Of a DNA stretch of 37,810 nucleotides, positions 8,488-17,441 are shown in pieces. Both the position numbers and the translations under genes were made by a program. Under the pieces are notes generated by a model, which did no database searches, had not been told where the DNA came from, and saw nothing but the letters and a program-made list of their open reading frames with translations. The number at the start of each line of letters is the position of its first letter. Position 1 is the first letter of the stretch. Source of the DNA: Gammaproteobacteria bacterium (GTDB taxonomy: Bacteria; Pseudomonadota; Gammaproteobacteria; SZUA-229); the NCBI GenBank assembly GCA_016744065.1, contig JADGFA010000041.1:1-37810 (forward strand), given 5' to 3'.

Positions 8488-8846
8488 TGTGTATCGGTTT
8501 ACCCATGCAAATCAAAGAAGTCGGGCCTGGTTATGCCCTGTGCGAAGGCATGGGCACTACCAGGCAGGTCGAAACATTACTTATAGGTGACCAGCCCATC
8601 GGCACCTGGGTACTTGTTTTTCTTGAAAGTGCTCGAGAAATTCTGAGCGAAGAAAACGCTATAAAAATAGGCAATGCAGTAAAAGCAGTTGATATTGTAA
8701 TGAACAATAACGGCAATATATCAACAGATGGTATGGAAACACAAAATATTGAAGCTCTGTTTGCTGATCTGATAGACCGTGAAATACCCAAACCCACTTC
8801 CCTTATTGCGCTTGAACAAAGCCAGTTAAAAGATAACGGAGATTAA
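8487..8846 (+). CDS. hupF: HypC/HupF-family hydrogenase assembly chaperone
   Basis: A 119-residue paralogue of HypC beginning MCIGLPMQI; Cys2 is the residue HypC proteins use to bind the Fe(CN)2CO unit or the large subunit. It is longer than the separate HypC at 21299 and has the hupF-specific C-terminal extension (about residues 80-119). In Rhizobium HupF acts as a HupL chaperone when O2 is present, which fits the position between the HupL protease and HupG. The start overlaps the hupD stop by one base. Confidence 0.93.
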   Translation: MCIGLPMQIKEVGPGYALCEGMGTTRQVETLLIGDQPIGTWVLVFLESAREILSEENAIKIGNAVKAVDIVMNNNGNISTDGMETQNIEALFADLIDREIPKPTSLIALEQSQLKDNGD

Positions 8847-8847
8847 A

Positions 8848-9282
8848 ATGCCATCCCCTCTAATCAAAACTATGATTGAACAGTACAACTACCCTGAATT
8901 AAATACCGATACAATCGATGAGTTCATTCAGTCACAGCAGGAATGCGTATTATTTTTTACTGAGAACCCAGAGCGTTTTCCAGAAAGCGATGATGTTGCA
9001 ATGATTCTCCCCGAACTGCTTAAAGAATACGGTAATCGTTTCAGTGCTGGTGTTATTGCGCAGGGATCACAACGTAAATTACAGGCACGTTTTGATGTAA
9101 AAGAATGGCCTACACTGGTTTTTCTGCGCAAAGGAGAATACCTGGGTGCAATTGCTCGTGTGCAGGACTGGAATGATTACATAATCAAAATTAATGATTT
9201 TTTGACTTCTGAACCTAAAAGAGTTCCGGGTATTGGTATCCCGGTTATTTCTGAGTCTTCATCTACCACAAACTGTCGTTAA
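8848..9282 (+). CDS. hupG: HupG/HyaE-family thioredoxin-like hydrogenase chaperone
   Basis: A 144-residue thioredoxin-fold protein without a CxxC pair, so not a redox enzyme. The phrases LFFTENPERFPESDDVA and FDVKEWPTLVFLRKGEYLG are typical of HyaE/HupG/HoxO. Family members bind the Tat signal of the hydrogenase small subunit and help quality control before export, in particular for O2-tolerant enzymes. It starts 1 bp after hupF. The C-terminal ~25 residues are Ser/Pro-rich and poorly conserved. Confidence 0.92.
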   Translation: MPSPLIKTMIEQYNYPELNTDTIDEFIQSQQECVLFFTENPERFPESDDVAMILPELLKEYGNRFSAGVIAQGSQRKLQARFDVKEWPTLVFLRKGEYLGAIARVQDWNDYIIKINDFLTSEPKRVPGIGIPVISESSSTTNCR

Positions 9283-9298
9283 TCTAAGGTATTACTCC

Positions 9299-10192
9299 AT
9301 GAAAAAAATAGAAATCCCCGTAATAACTGAATTTGCATCTACACATAATTCTGCGGCAGTGGTCGGACCTGGATCGCAACCTGCCGATACTGATGGTGCA
9401 GAAATGACATTTATGGACATGCCGTCAGGCATGACCACATTTGAAGCACCCATGATTCCTGAATATGACCAGGTAGAAGGACTGGATCCAGCTATCAACA
9501 TGACTGAAGATATGCTTACGGCTCTAAAATCTTATAAAGTTGGCGATAAAGCTAACGTCATTGAACTCGGTCACCTTGATGAAAAGAACCGTGATTTTTA
9601 CAATCAACTACTCGGTGATGGTGAAGTCAGTGTGCAATGTAATGGTGATATCAATGCAAAAATTCAGGAATCTGTTTTAGCAGGTGTCTGGCGTGTTCAA
9701 TATTTTGATGATAAGCAAAATATTATTAGAGACACGATGGAAGTTGCTAATATTCCAGGTGTTGTTAATGAAATGACTTTTCATAATGCAGCTGAAAGCC
9801 TTGATGTTTCAAAACTTGAAATTCCTGACGATGTTTACAATGCTGCCCCCCTGCTAGTCGAAATCAGCGATAAACTACCTGAATACATACCAGGCAATGA
9901 AGCACATATCATTAACCTTTCTCTGTTACCACATACCGAGGAAGATATTAAGTACCTGTCTGACAGTCTGGGGATAGGGCCGGTTATTATTTTATCACGC
10001 GGTTACGGTAACTGCCGCATTAGTAGCACGCAGACTAAAAATGTCTGGTGGGTACAGTACTTTAACTCACAGGATACCCTGATACTTAATACCCTGGAAA
10101 TAAACCAGGTACCTGAAGTGGCATGTGCTTCTCAGGAAGATATTGAAGACAGTGCAGAACGTCTCAATGAAATCCTTAATATTTACCGCTAA
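9299..10192 (+). CDS. hupH: HupH/HyaF-family hydrogenase assembly protein
   Basis: A 298-residue protein with two related halves, each ending in a similar strand (GVWRVQYFDDKQNIIRDTMEV and VWWVQYFNSQDTLILNTLEI), the HyaF/HupH/HoxQ arrangement. It works with HupG in small-subunit Fe-S cluster or Tat-signal quality control. The chosen ATG at 9299 has AAGGT upstream and the conserved MKKIEIPV start; an earlier in-frame ATG at 9233 lies inside hupG and is rejected. Confidence 0.93.
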   Translation: MKKIEIPVITEFASTHNSAAVVGPGSQPADTDGAEMTFMDMPSGMTTFEAPMIPEYDQVEGLDPAINMTEDMLTALKSYKVGDKANVIELGHLDEKNRDFYNQLLGDGEVSVQCNGDINAKIQESVLAGVWRVQYFDDKQNIIRDTMEVANIPGVVNEMTFHNAAESLDVSKLEIPDDVYNAAPLLVEISDKLPEYIPGNEAHIINLSLLPHTEEDIKYLSDSLGIGPVIILSRGYGNCRISSTQTKNVWWVQYFNSQDTLILNTLEINQVPEVACASQEDIEDSAERLNEILNIYR

Positions 10193-10211
10193 AACGCCAG
10201 GAATATTAAAA

Positions 10212-10430
10212 ATGGATAACCAGCACATTCCCGGCTCATTTGGTGGCGATACTGAAAAAATCACTGATGAAACAAAGTTAGAATGCAAAATATGCTGGTA
10301 TGTTTACGATCCTGAAAAAGGTGATGACTACTGGCAAATCCCTGTTGGCACACCCTTTTCACAATTACCTGAACACTGGACCTGCCCCGAATGTGATGGC
10401 AAAAAAAATGACTTTATGGTGATAAAGTGA
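10212..10430 (+). CDS. hupI: Hydrogenase-associated rubredoxin
   Basis: A 72-residue rubredoxin with Fe(Cys)4 ligands Cys25, Cys28 (CKIC) and Cys58, Cys61 (CPEC), and the usual YDPEKGD and aromatic core. HupI/HoxR proteins are needed for full hydrogenase activity in air, probably for redox steps while the small-subunit clusters are assembled. The ~20-residue N-terminal extension before the first CxxC is usual for hydrogenase-linked rubredoxins. ATG 10212 has AGGAA about 9 nt upstream. Confidence 0.95.
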   Translation: MDNQHIPGSFGGDTEKITDETKLECKICWYVYDPEKGDDYWQIPVGTPFSQLPEHWTCPECDGKKNDFMVIK

Positions 10431-11134
10431 TAACTGAAAGAGCACCCACTGAAGCCATTAAAAGCACTGCAGAGCCATTAAAGAACATGCAGCCTAAAGC
10501 GCTTGCACAGTCTATTATTGATGATAAAGTAACAATACTGGAATCAGCATTTAATAAGATATATAAAGAACGTATGCATGACATTCCTATCATCAATGAT
10601 AAGATCGAAGTACGGGTCATTGGTTTTCAGCAATGGCAGAACTCATACCTGTGCATTATGATAACGCCCTGGTTTATGAATTTAATGTTATTGCCCGGTA
10701 AAACAGAAAACTGGGATGAAAAGCGCGAAACGACAGCTAATACACACACTTTTCCTTCCGGTAACTATCAATTTCTTGTTGGCTTTGAACCTGGCATTGG
10801 CAAATACCAGATGTGCTCTTTATTCTCACCTATGTTTGAGTTTTCTGATAATGATGCTGCTGTCGAAACGGCTAAAGTCGCTATCACAGAACTCATGAAC
10901 AAAGAAAACACTGAAGAAGCTGATATCGATTCACGCCAGCTTGAAGCAATCTGGAACGGTACTGAAGCTCATCCTGATAAAATTGCAACAGACCCATCAC
11001 AGGATACATTAACAAAAGAACAAACAGATAACATCGAAGCACCAAAACCATTATCTGAAAAAATGCAGGAACCCATTAGTCGACGACGTTTATTACGTGG
11101 CGCGATAATGCTGGATGATGATGAAAAGCATTGA
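10427..11134 (+). CDS. hupJ: HupJ/HybE-family hydrogenase chaperone
   Basis: A 235-residue protein with a HybE domain (about residues 15-155, including ITPWFMNLMLLPG and CSLFSPMFEFSD). HybE binds the Tat signal of the small subunit and holds back export until the complex is mature; HupJ/HoxT plays the matching role in uptake systems. A linker rich in Asp, Thr and Glu leads to a C-terminal ISRRRLLRGA, itself resembling a twin-arginine motif. It starts with GTG overlapping the hupI stop by 4 bp (GTGA). Confidence 0.92.
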   Translation: MITERAPTEAIKSTAEPLKNMQPKALAQSIIDDKVTILESAFNKIYKERMHDIPIINDKIEVRVIGFQQWQNSYLCIMITPWFMNLMLLPGKTENWDEKRETTANTHTFPSGNYQFLVGFEPGIGKYQMCSLFSPMFEFSDNDAAVETAKVAITELMNKENTEEADIDSRQLEAIWNGTEAHPDKIATDPSQDTLTKEQTDNIEAPKPLSEKMQEPISRRRLLRGAIMLDDDEKH

Positions 11135-12308
11135 GGGACAACTTGATATTGATCTTTATACTCAACGCAAAGATAGTACACGTGTTGAATTAAAATCCAG
11201 TCGTCCACTGCGTGCGAGCAAAATTTTTATTGGTAAATCACCTGAGCAGGTTTTGTCTATCATACCCATGTTATATAGTATTTGTGGTGTTGCTCAATCA
11301 CGTGCTGCACTCACAGCCATCGAACAAAACCTGTCACTGAGTAGCACGGCTTCGCTAGAAACAGCTCGAGATATGCTGGTTCTGGTAGAAAACGCCAAAG
11401 AGCATCTGTTTCGGATATTAACTGACTGGCCCAGACTGTTTAATCTGGAAAGAAATAATAACAACCTTGCCTATTTAGGCCACCTGGTTAATGATTTTAA
11501 ATTTGCTTTATTCCAGAAAGGCGATGCTTTTTCATTAAAGAGCAAACTAACTGTCGATATTAAAAAAACCGATGATTTAATCAACGAGCTTGATCAATAC
11601 TTAGAAAAACATATCTTTGGTAAAGCTGCAAAAAAATGGCTAGAAATTAAAAACATTCATGATCTACATAACTGGGCACAACAATGTGATTGCATTACAG
11701 CAAAATCAATAAGCACTATCTGCGACCAGGGCTGGGCTTCACAGGGTGTAACAGACTGCCAGCAACTACCCTTCCTTGATGAAGCTTATTTATTAAAACA
11801 ATTTAATACCCAGCATTCAGAAAATTTTATTGCACAGCCACAATTGCAGGGCCATTGTTATGAAACCACTACACTTACTCGTCAATTTGATCAGCCATTA
11901 ATTCAATCATTATTTAAAGAGTTTCATAATACGTTAATTACCCGTTGGGTTGCACGACTGGTTGAACTGGCAAATATTCCAGAACAATTACGAACCATGC
12001 GACAACTATTAAGTAAAACAGCTTCAACTGATAGTACTTCAAATATAACAAAGTTACAGGGTGTGGCACAAATTGAAGCTGCTCGTGGGCGCCTAATTCA
12101 CCGCGTAAATATCGAGCAAGGTATTATTAGTAACTATCAGATACTGGCTCCAACAGAATGGAATTTTCACCCTCAGGGTCTGGTTGCAAAAAGTCTTGGT
12201 AATTTAACCAGCAAGCACAAAGATAATGATATAGAACAACTGGCACATTTAATTATAAATTCGATTGATCCCTGTGTTGGTTATAAGTTGAGAATTCACA
12301 ATGCATGA
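11115..12308 (+). CDS. hupK: HupK/HoxV-family scaffold, relic of a large subunit
   Basis: A 397-residue accessory protein related to hydrogenase large subunits. The N-terminal RPLRASKIFIGKSPEQV and SICGVAQSRAA match the region around the first CxxC, with only one Cys retained, and the C-terminus keeps SIDPCVGY, where the second Cys of DPCxxC is lost. It therefore cannot hold a NiFe site; HoxV has been proposed as a scaffold that hands the Fe(CN)2CO unit to the large subunit. Three consecutive ATGs (11115, 11118, 11121) make the exact start uncertain; it overlaps hupJ by up to 20 bp. Confidence 0.9.
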   Translation: MMMKSIEGQLDIDLYTQRKDSTRVELKSSRPLRASKIFIGKSPEQVLSIIPMLYSICGVAQSRAALTAIEQNLSLSSTASLETARDMLVLVENAKEHLFRILTDWPRLFNLERNNNNLAYLGHLVNDFKFALFQKGDAFSLKSKLTVDIKKTDDLINELDQYLEKHIFGKAAKKWLEIKNIHDLHNWAQQCDCITAKSISTICDQGWASQGVTDCQQLPFLDEAYLLKQFNTQHSENFIAQPQLQGHCYETTTLTRQFDQPLIQSLFKEFHNTLITRWVARLVELANIPEQLRTMRQLLSKTASTDSTSNITKLQGVAQIEAARGRLIHRVNIEQGIISNYQILAPTEWNFHPQGLVAKSLGNLTSKHKDNDIEQLAHLIINSIDPCVGYKLRIHNA

Positions 12309-12642
12309 AATGTCATTATGTGAGGGAGTACTACAGGTATTAGAGACTGAAGCCAGCAAACAGGGCTTCAATAAAGTAAAAACGGTCTGGTTAGAAATAG
12401 GTGATTTATCCAGCGTTGAACCTGAAGCTATGCTATTTAGTTTTGATGTGGTAACAAAAAACACTCTGGCTGATAGTGCAAAATTAAATATTATTAATAT
12501 TCCCGGCGATGCCTGGTGCATGCAATGCTCAAAAAGTGTATCGGTAAAACAACGCTTCGATGAATGTCCTGAATGTGGCGGTTATCAATTGCAGATAACG
12601 AGTGGCGACGAGATGAAGATTAAAGAACTGGAGGTAGAATAA
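12301..12642 (+). CDS. hypA: HypA nickel-insertion metallochaperone
   Basis: A 113-residue protein that delivers nickel to the large subunit together with HypB. The nickel site at His2 (MHEMSLCE) and the zinc site Cys73, Cys76, Cys89, Cys92 (CMQC...CPEC) are intact. Length and order are typical. It overlaps hupK by 8 bp and its stop overlaps the hypB ATG by one base, so translation of this block is coupled. Confidence 0.97.
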   Translation: MHEMSLCEGVLQVLETEASKQGFNKVKTVWLEIGDLSSVEPEAMLFSFDVVTKNTLADSAKLNIINIPGDAWCMQCSKSVSVKQRFDECPECGGYQLQITSGDEMKIKELEVE

Positions 12643-13583
12643 TGTGTACTGTATGCGGTTGCGGCGAAGGCGAAAGTCGAATAGAAACAAATAATAAACA
12701 ACATGATCATGATCACCATCATGAGCATGGGAATGATCATCAACATACACATGAACACAATCATGAACATGATAGCACTCATAACCATGATCATGACCAT
12801 CAACATAATCACGATACACATGACCACCATTATGGCCACGGCCCAGCACATGCACATGCTCCGGGTATGAGTCAGGCACGTATGGTTCAGGTTGAACAGG
12901 ATATTCTTGGAAAAAATAATCAGTATGCAAATGAGAATCGACGTTTATTTTCTCACAAAGGCATACTCACACTTAACCTTGTCTCTAGCCCTGGCTCTGG
13001 AAAAACCACCCTGTTAACTCGCTCACTGCAGGACCTTAAAGATGAAATGTCACTGGCTGTCATCGAAGGTGATCAGGAAACGACACAGGATGCAGATCGC
13101 ATTCGCGCTACTGGTGTAGCTGCCATTCAAATTAATACGGGAAAAGGCTGCCACCTGGATGCACTTCAGGTCGGACATGCAGTTGAACATTTATCACCTG
13201 AAGATGAATCGGTATTAATGATTGAGAATGTTGGCAATCTGGTCTGTCCGGCTGCTTTTGATTTAGGTGAAGCACACAAAGTGGCTATACTTTCTGTTAC
13301 CGAAGGTGAAGACAAACCGATAAAGTATCCAGATATGTTTCATGCTGCTGATATTCTCATACTCAATAAAATAGATCTATTACCTTACCTTGATTTCGAT
13401 GTTGAAAAATGCATTGAATATGCGCAACGGGTAAATCCGGGTATTCAGGTTTTTCAGGTATCAGCCAGCACTGGCGAAGGCATGGAAAACTGGTATCAAT
13501 GGATACGACTTGTACATCAGACTCGCTTGATTAATCGCCCGTTACAAACATCAAAAACAGAAAAAGAAGCCGAGATAGTTTAA
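12642..13583 (+). CDS. hypB: HypB nickel-binding GTPase with His-rich region
   Basis: A 313-residue SIMIBI GTPase. It begins [10 protein letters not shown], carrying the high-affinity nickel motif (Cys2, Cys5, Cys7). Residues about 20-76 are a histidine-rich tract with 24 His, a nickel store of the kind in Bradyrhizobium HypB. The GTPase domain follows with P-loop [11 protein letters not shown] (near residue 115), [13 protein letters not shown] and LNKIDLLP. It supplies nickel to HypA and the large subunit. Its last base is shared with the next start. Confidence 0.97.
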   Translation: MCTVCGCGEGESRIETNNKQHDHDHHHEHGNDHQHTHEHNHEHDSTHNHDHDHQHNHDTHDHHYGHGPAHAHAPGMSQARMVQVEQDILGKNNQYANENRRLFSHKGILTLNLVSSPGSGKTTLLTRSLQDLKDEMSLAVIEGDQETTQDADRIRATGVAAIQINTGKGCHLDALQVGHAVEHLSPEDESVLMIENVGNLVCPAAFDLGEAHKVAILSVTEGEDKPIKYPDMFHAADILILNKIDLLPYLDFDVEKCIEYAQRVNPGIQVFQVSASTGEGMENWYQWIRLVHQTRLINRPLQTSKTEKEAEIV

Positions 13584-15061
13584 TGGATAATATACCCAGT
13601 ATACTTGTACTTGATGATGAACAGCGTTCTCTGGAATCTATACAGCGAATTCTAGATGATCGTTTTGATGTTCATATAGCCAACACAATCCAACAGGCAG
13701 AAGATATTCTACAACGGGAATGGATACAGATATTACTCTGTGACCACCGTATGCCAGAAATGACCGGTGTTGAGTTTACCGAAAAAATTCGCGATGCATA
13801 CCCAGACATTATTCGTATGATTATTTCAGGTTATACAGAATCAGGCGATATTATAGATGCGATAAACAAAGGAGGCATCTATCAATATATAACCAAGCCC
13901 TGGCACCCGGATGAATTAATCACCAAACTGAATAATGCTGTAGATCTGTTTCGCCTGCAACGCGCAAATGCACAACTTGCAGTAGAACTAAAGCTTAAGC
14001 CAGATACCATTGAAGCGGCAATGATTAAAAAACGCCAGGCTCTGAAATCACGTTATGACTGGGATCAGGGTATCGTTCGCAGCCCTGACAGTGTTATGAA
14101 TGATGTCTGCAATCTGATTAGAAACGTTGCATCATTCGACGTCAGTGTGCTGTTAACGGGTGAATCAGGTACGGGTAAAGAGCTTTGTGCACGTGCATTG
14201 CACTATAACAGTTTGCGCCAGGATGAAATTTTTGTTGCTGAAAACTGTGGCGCTCTACCTGATGAATTACTTGAAAGCGAATTGTTTGGTCATAAACGAG
14301 GCGCCTTTACCGGTGCTAATGAAGACCGAATAGGCATGTTTGAATTAGCAAATGGTGGCACTATTTTTCTTGACGAAATTGGTGAAACAACCCCGGCATT
14401 TCAGGTGAAGTTACTGCGCGTATTGCAGGAAGGTGAAATTCGACCATTAGGCAGCAATAAACGTCGGCCCATTGATGTACGCATTATCGCCGCAACCAAT
14501 CGCAACCTTGAAGAAGATGTACGAACTGGAAAATTTCGCCAGGATTTGTATTACCGGTTAGCAACATTCGAAGTTGATATACCGCCATTACGCGATCGTA
14601 AAGAAGATATTATCCCACTGGCTATTTCAATTCTTAATGAATCAATGGATTTATTTGGTAAACAGGTAAAAGGCATCAGTGAAGAGGCCTTACAGTGTTT
14701 TCAAACTTACCAGTGGCCAGGCAATGTACGTGAAATGCAAAATGAAATAAAACGCATGCTTGTGCTTGGGCAAAAAGATTACCTGGGATCAGAACTGGTA
14801 TCAGAACATATTTTACATGCGACCCCAGAAGAGTCTGTTGCTGATATGACCATACTGAACAGTATTTCAGGAACATTAAAAGAACGTGTAGAGTCTCTGG
14901 AAGCACGTATTTTAAAAGAAACACTTATCAGATTACGCTGGAATAAAACCCAGGCAGCACAGGAACTGGGTTTATCGCGTGTAGGATTACGCAACAAACT
15001 TGAACGTTATGGTCTGGAAAAAAACAGTAATGTAGAATCTATTGAGGGGGATGCTGCGTGA
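13583..15061 (+). CDS. hupR: HupR/HoxA-type NtrC-family response regulator
   Basis: A 492-residue transcription factor with a receiver domain (about 5-120, phospho-acceptor Asp54 in LLCDHRMPE), a sigma54-interacting AAA+ domain (Walker A GESGTGKE at 193-200, GAFTGA loop at 240-245, TIFLDEIGE Walker B) and a Fis-type helix-turn-helix (about 459-482). The intact GAFTGA indicates sigma54-dependent activation, as for HoxA, whereas R. capsulatus HupR works with sigma70. In known members the unphosphorylated form is the activator. It should drive hupSLC. It sits between hypB and its kinase with 1- and 4-bp overlaps. Confidence 0.95.
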   Translation: MDNIPSILVLDDEQRSLESIQRILDDRFDVHIANTIQQAEDILQREWIQILLCDHRMPEMTGVEFTEKIRDAYPDIIRMIISGYTESGDIIDAINKGGIYQYITKPWHPDELITKLNNAVDLFRLQRANAQLAVELKLKPDTIEAAMIKKRQALKSRYDWDQGIVRSPDSVMNDVCNLIRNVASFDVSVLLTGESGTGKELCARALHYNSLRQDEIFVAENCGALPDELLESELFGHKRGAFTGANEDRIGMFELANGGTIFLDEIGETTPAFQVKLLRVLQEGEIRPLGSNKRRPIDVRIIAATNRNLEEDVRTGKFRQDLYYRLATFEVDIPPLRDRKEDIIPLAISILNESMDLFGKQVKGISEEALQCFQTYQWPGNVREMQNEIKRMLVLGQKDYLGSELVSEHILHATPEESVADMTILNSISGTLKERVESLEARILKETLIRLRWNKTQAAQELGLSRVGLRNKLERYGLEKNSNVESIEGDAA

Positions 15062-16428
15062 CCGACAGGCCTGCACAGCCCTCCCCTAGTCTAACCTCGT
15101 TAGCACGTGTTTCATCGGAAACACTGCAATACCAGCAACGAGCAGATGATCAGGCATGGATTGATGTAATCCATCGCATGGATGTTGTCTATACAGATCT
15201 GGTTCGTTCACAGGTCGAATTAGAAAATAAAAACGATGAACTAGAAAATACAAAAAACTTCATTCAGAGTGTTATCACATCTATTTCAGACATCCTGATT
15301 GTTTGCGATATTAATGGCATTATTTTACAGGTAAATAATGCCTTAACAAATGAAATCGGCCTGAGCTCAGATGAGATTCTTGGCAAACCTGTTTCAGATT
15401 TATTTAGTGATAACCATAAAACACTGATTAGCGATTTCCCTGAACACATTCGCTCTGACAATATTATTGACTGTGAAATTGATCTGGTTAATACCAGTAA
15501 TAAGCTCGTTCCTATGAGCATAAACTGCAGTGCCCGTTATGATCATGAAAACCGTTTATCCGGTTTCGTTATTACAGGGCATCCAATTGGTGATCTACGC
15601 AAGGCTTTTAGCGAATTAAAAAAAACACATGAAGAATTAAAAATGACGCAGCAACATCTGGTGCAATCTGAAAAAATGGCCTCTCTCGGTCGTCTGGTTG
15701 CCGGCGTTGCCCATGAACTGAATAATCCCATCAGTTTTTTATATGCCAATATGCATGCATTAAAAAGCTATGAAGAAAAATTTATTGCTTATCTTGATGC
15801 TATACACAACGATATCAGTAAAGATGCACGTGAAAAACTTCGAGCAGAACTAAAAGTCGATCGTATAATGGCCGATATTGAACCCTTGGTAGAAGGCTCA
15901 CTGGAAGGTGCAGAACGAGTAAGTGAAATTGTACAGAACCTGAGTAAGTTCACCACACCTCAAAAACAGAAAAAACAGAGTTTCAATTTAATTTCAGTTA
16001 TTAAACGTGCATCATCCTGGGTTCTTAATGCCTCATCTTTCACACCTGAAATCATTATCGACTATCCAGAAGATTTTGCATTAATAAATAACGAAGGGCA
16101 TGTACATCAGATCCTTATAAATCTAATTCAGAATGCTGTAGATGCTGTTAAAAATATTAAAAAACCACAACTGTATATCAGTATACAAAAAAAGCATAAA
16201 TCAATTGAGATCTATATTGGAGACAATGGATATGGCATTGACCCAAAAGATACAAATAAAATTTTTGATCCCTTCTATACAACTAAGGCGGTAGGTAGTG
16301 GTACAGGCCTTGGGCTTTATATTAGTTATGGCCTGGCTATAGAGCAATGTAATGGTGACTTAACGGCACGTAACCATACCAGTGGCGGCGCCGAGTTTAT
16401 ACTTAGCCTGCCACTTGAGGAATCATAA
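15058..16428 (+). CDS. hupT: HupT/HoxJ-type H2-responsive histidine kinase
   Basis: A 456-residue soluble kinase without membrane segments. It has a coiled coil near residues 45-70, a PAS domain (about 70-185, ISDILIVCDINGIILQVNNA), a HisKA-like helix with His219 (VAGVAHELNNP) and an HATPase domain (NLIQNAVDAV, DNGYGIDP, GTGLGLYISYG). Known relatives autophosphorylate without H2 and pass phosphate to HupR; H2 bound by the HupUV sensor stops this. It starts with GTG overlapping hupR by 4 bp, and its last base is the first of hupU. Confidence 0.95.
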   Translation: MTDRPAQPSPSLTSLARVSSETLQYQQRADDQAWIDVIHRMDVVYTDLVRSQVELENKNDELENTKNFIQSVITSISDILIVCDINGIILQVNNALTNEIGLSSDEILGKPVSDLFSDNHKTLISDFPEHIRSDNIIDCEIDLVNTSNKLVPMSINCSARYDHENRLSGFVITGHPIGDLRKAFSELKKTHEELKMTQQHLVQSEKMASLGRLVAGVAHELNNPISFLYANMHALKSYEEKFIAYLDAIHNDISKDAREKLRAELKVDRIMADIEPLVEGSLEGAERVSEIVQNLSKFTTPQKQKKQSFNLISVIKRASSWVLNASSFTPEIIIDYPEDFALINNEGHVHQILINLIQNAVDAVKNIKKPQLYISIQKKHKSIEIYIGDNGYGIDPKDTNKIFDPFYTTKAVGSGTGLGLYISYGLAIEQCNGDLTARNHTSGGAEFILSLPLEES

Positions 16429-17441
16429 TGAAAGAAGCTTTTAATATTCTCTGGCTTCAATCTGGTGGTTGTGGCGGTTGTAGCATGTCAGTCTTAAATG
16501 CAGAACAGCCTGATTTTTTCAATATGTTGCAACTCAACAATATTAATATGCTCTGGCACCCTTCTTTTAGTGAAGCCAGTGGTGAAGAATTTTTATCATT
16601 AATAAAATCCATTGAAGAAGGTGATACTCGGCTGGATGCTTTATGTATTGAAGGCTCACTTATGCGTGGCCCCAATGGCACAGGACATTTTCATATACTG
16701 GCCGGCAGTGGCAGACCAATGATTGATGTAGTAGAAGGCCTGACAAAAAAAGCAAAATATACCATTGCAGTTGGTAGCTGTGCTGCATTTGGCGGCATCA
16801 CCATGTCAGGGCCAAATCCAGGAGATGCCTGCGGACTTCAATATGAAGGTAAATACGCGGGGGCTTTACTTGATAAAAACTGGTCTAGCTCAGGTGAACT
16901 CCCGGTAATTAATATTGCCGGCTGTCCAACCCACCCTAACTGGGTCACTGAGACGATTGCACAACTGGCAATGGGGGACCTTCATTCTTCTGATCTGGAT
17001 ACTTATAACCGACCCCGCAGTTACACCGATCACCTGGTTCATCATGGCTGCCCTCGTAACGAATATTATGAATACAAAGCAAGTGCTGAACAGGCTTCTG
17101 ATCAGGGCTGTATGATGGAGAATATGGGATGTCTGGGTACCCAGGCACACGCTGACTGTAACACTCGCTTATGGAATGGTGAGGGCTCCTGTTTACGAGG
17201 TGGCTACGCATGCATTAACTGTACGGCAGCGGGATTTGAAGAGCCCGGCCATAGCTTTACTCAAACACCCAAGATTGCTGGTATTCCAATAGGCTTACCC
17301 ACTGATATGCCTAAAGCCTGGTTTGTGGCCCTTTCATCATTAGCAAAAGCAGCAACACCTAAGCGACTCAAAATTAATGCCACATCTGATCATATTCGAG
17401 TTCCACCGAATCAGAAGACTGAGAAGGATGGGCAATCATGA
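16428..17441 (+). CDS. hupU: Regulatory (H2-sensing) hydrogenase small subunit
   Basis: A 337-residue cytoplasmic small subunit without a Tat signal: it begins directly with NILWLQSGGCGGC. The proximal cluster has the ordinary ligands Cys15 and Cys18 plus GSCAAFGG and AGCP; the two extra cysteines of HupS are glycines here, so a normal [4Fe-4S] cluster is expected. There is no C-terminal membrane anchor, and the C-terminal ~60 residues are the region that interacts with the kinase in HoxB. With HupV it forms the H2 receptor that controls HupT. A 4-bp overlap couples it to hupV. Confidence 0.96.
   Translation: MKEAFNILWLQSGGCGGCSMSVLNAEQPDFFNMLQLNNINMLWHPSFSEASGEEFLSLIKSIEEGDTRLDALCIEGSLMRGPNGTGHFHILAGSGRPMIDVVEGLTKKAKYTIAVGSCAAFGGITMSGPNPGDACGLQYEGKYAGALLDKNWSSSGELPVINIAGCPTHPNWVTETIAQLAMGDLHSSDLDTYNRPRSYTDHLVHHGCPRNEYYEYKASAEQASDQGCMMENMGCLGTQAHADCNTRLWNGEGSCLRGGYACINCTAAGFEEPGHSFTQTPKIAGIPIGLPTDMPKAWFVALSSLAKAATPKRLKINATSDHIRVPPNQKTEKDGQS

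Noticed and set aside
9233..9298. Earlier in-frame ATG for hupH giving 22 extra residues
   Set aside because: It lies inside hupG, has no ribosome site and adds residues without family similarity; ATG 9299 begins the conserved MKKIEIPV.
12690..12850. Short CAT/CAC-rich direct repeats that could look like a repeat array, and long open frames on the opposite strand
   Set aside because: They are the codons of the histidine-rich tract of hypB; the frame of hypB continues through them, and the antisense frames are the complement of that low-complexity sequence.
16428..17441. HupU as a second O2-tolerant small subunit with a [4Fe-3S] cluster
   Set aside because: The positions of the two extra cysteines are glycines (CGGC and CAAFGG), and there is no Tat signal or membrane anchor, so it is a sensor subunit.
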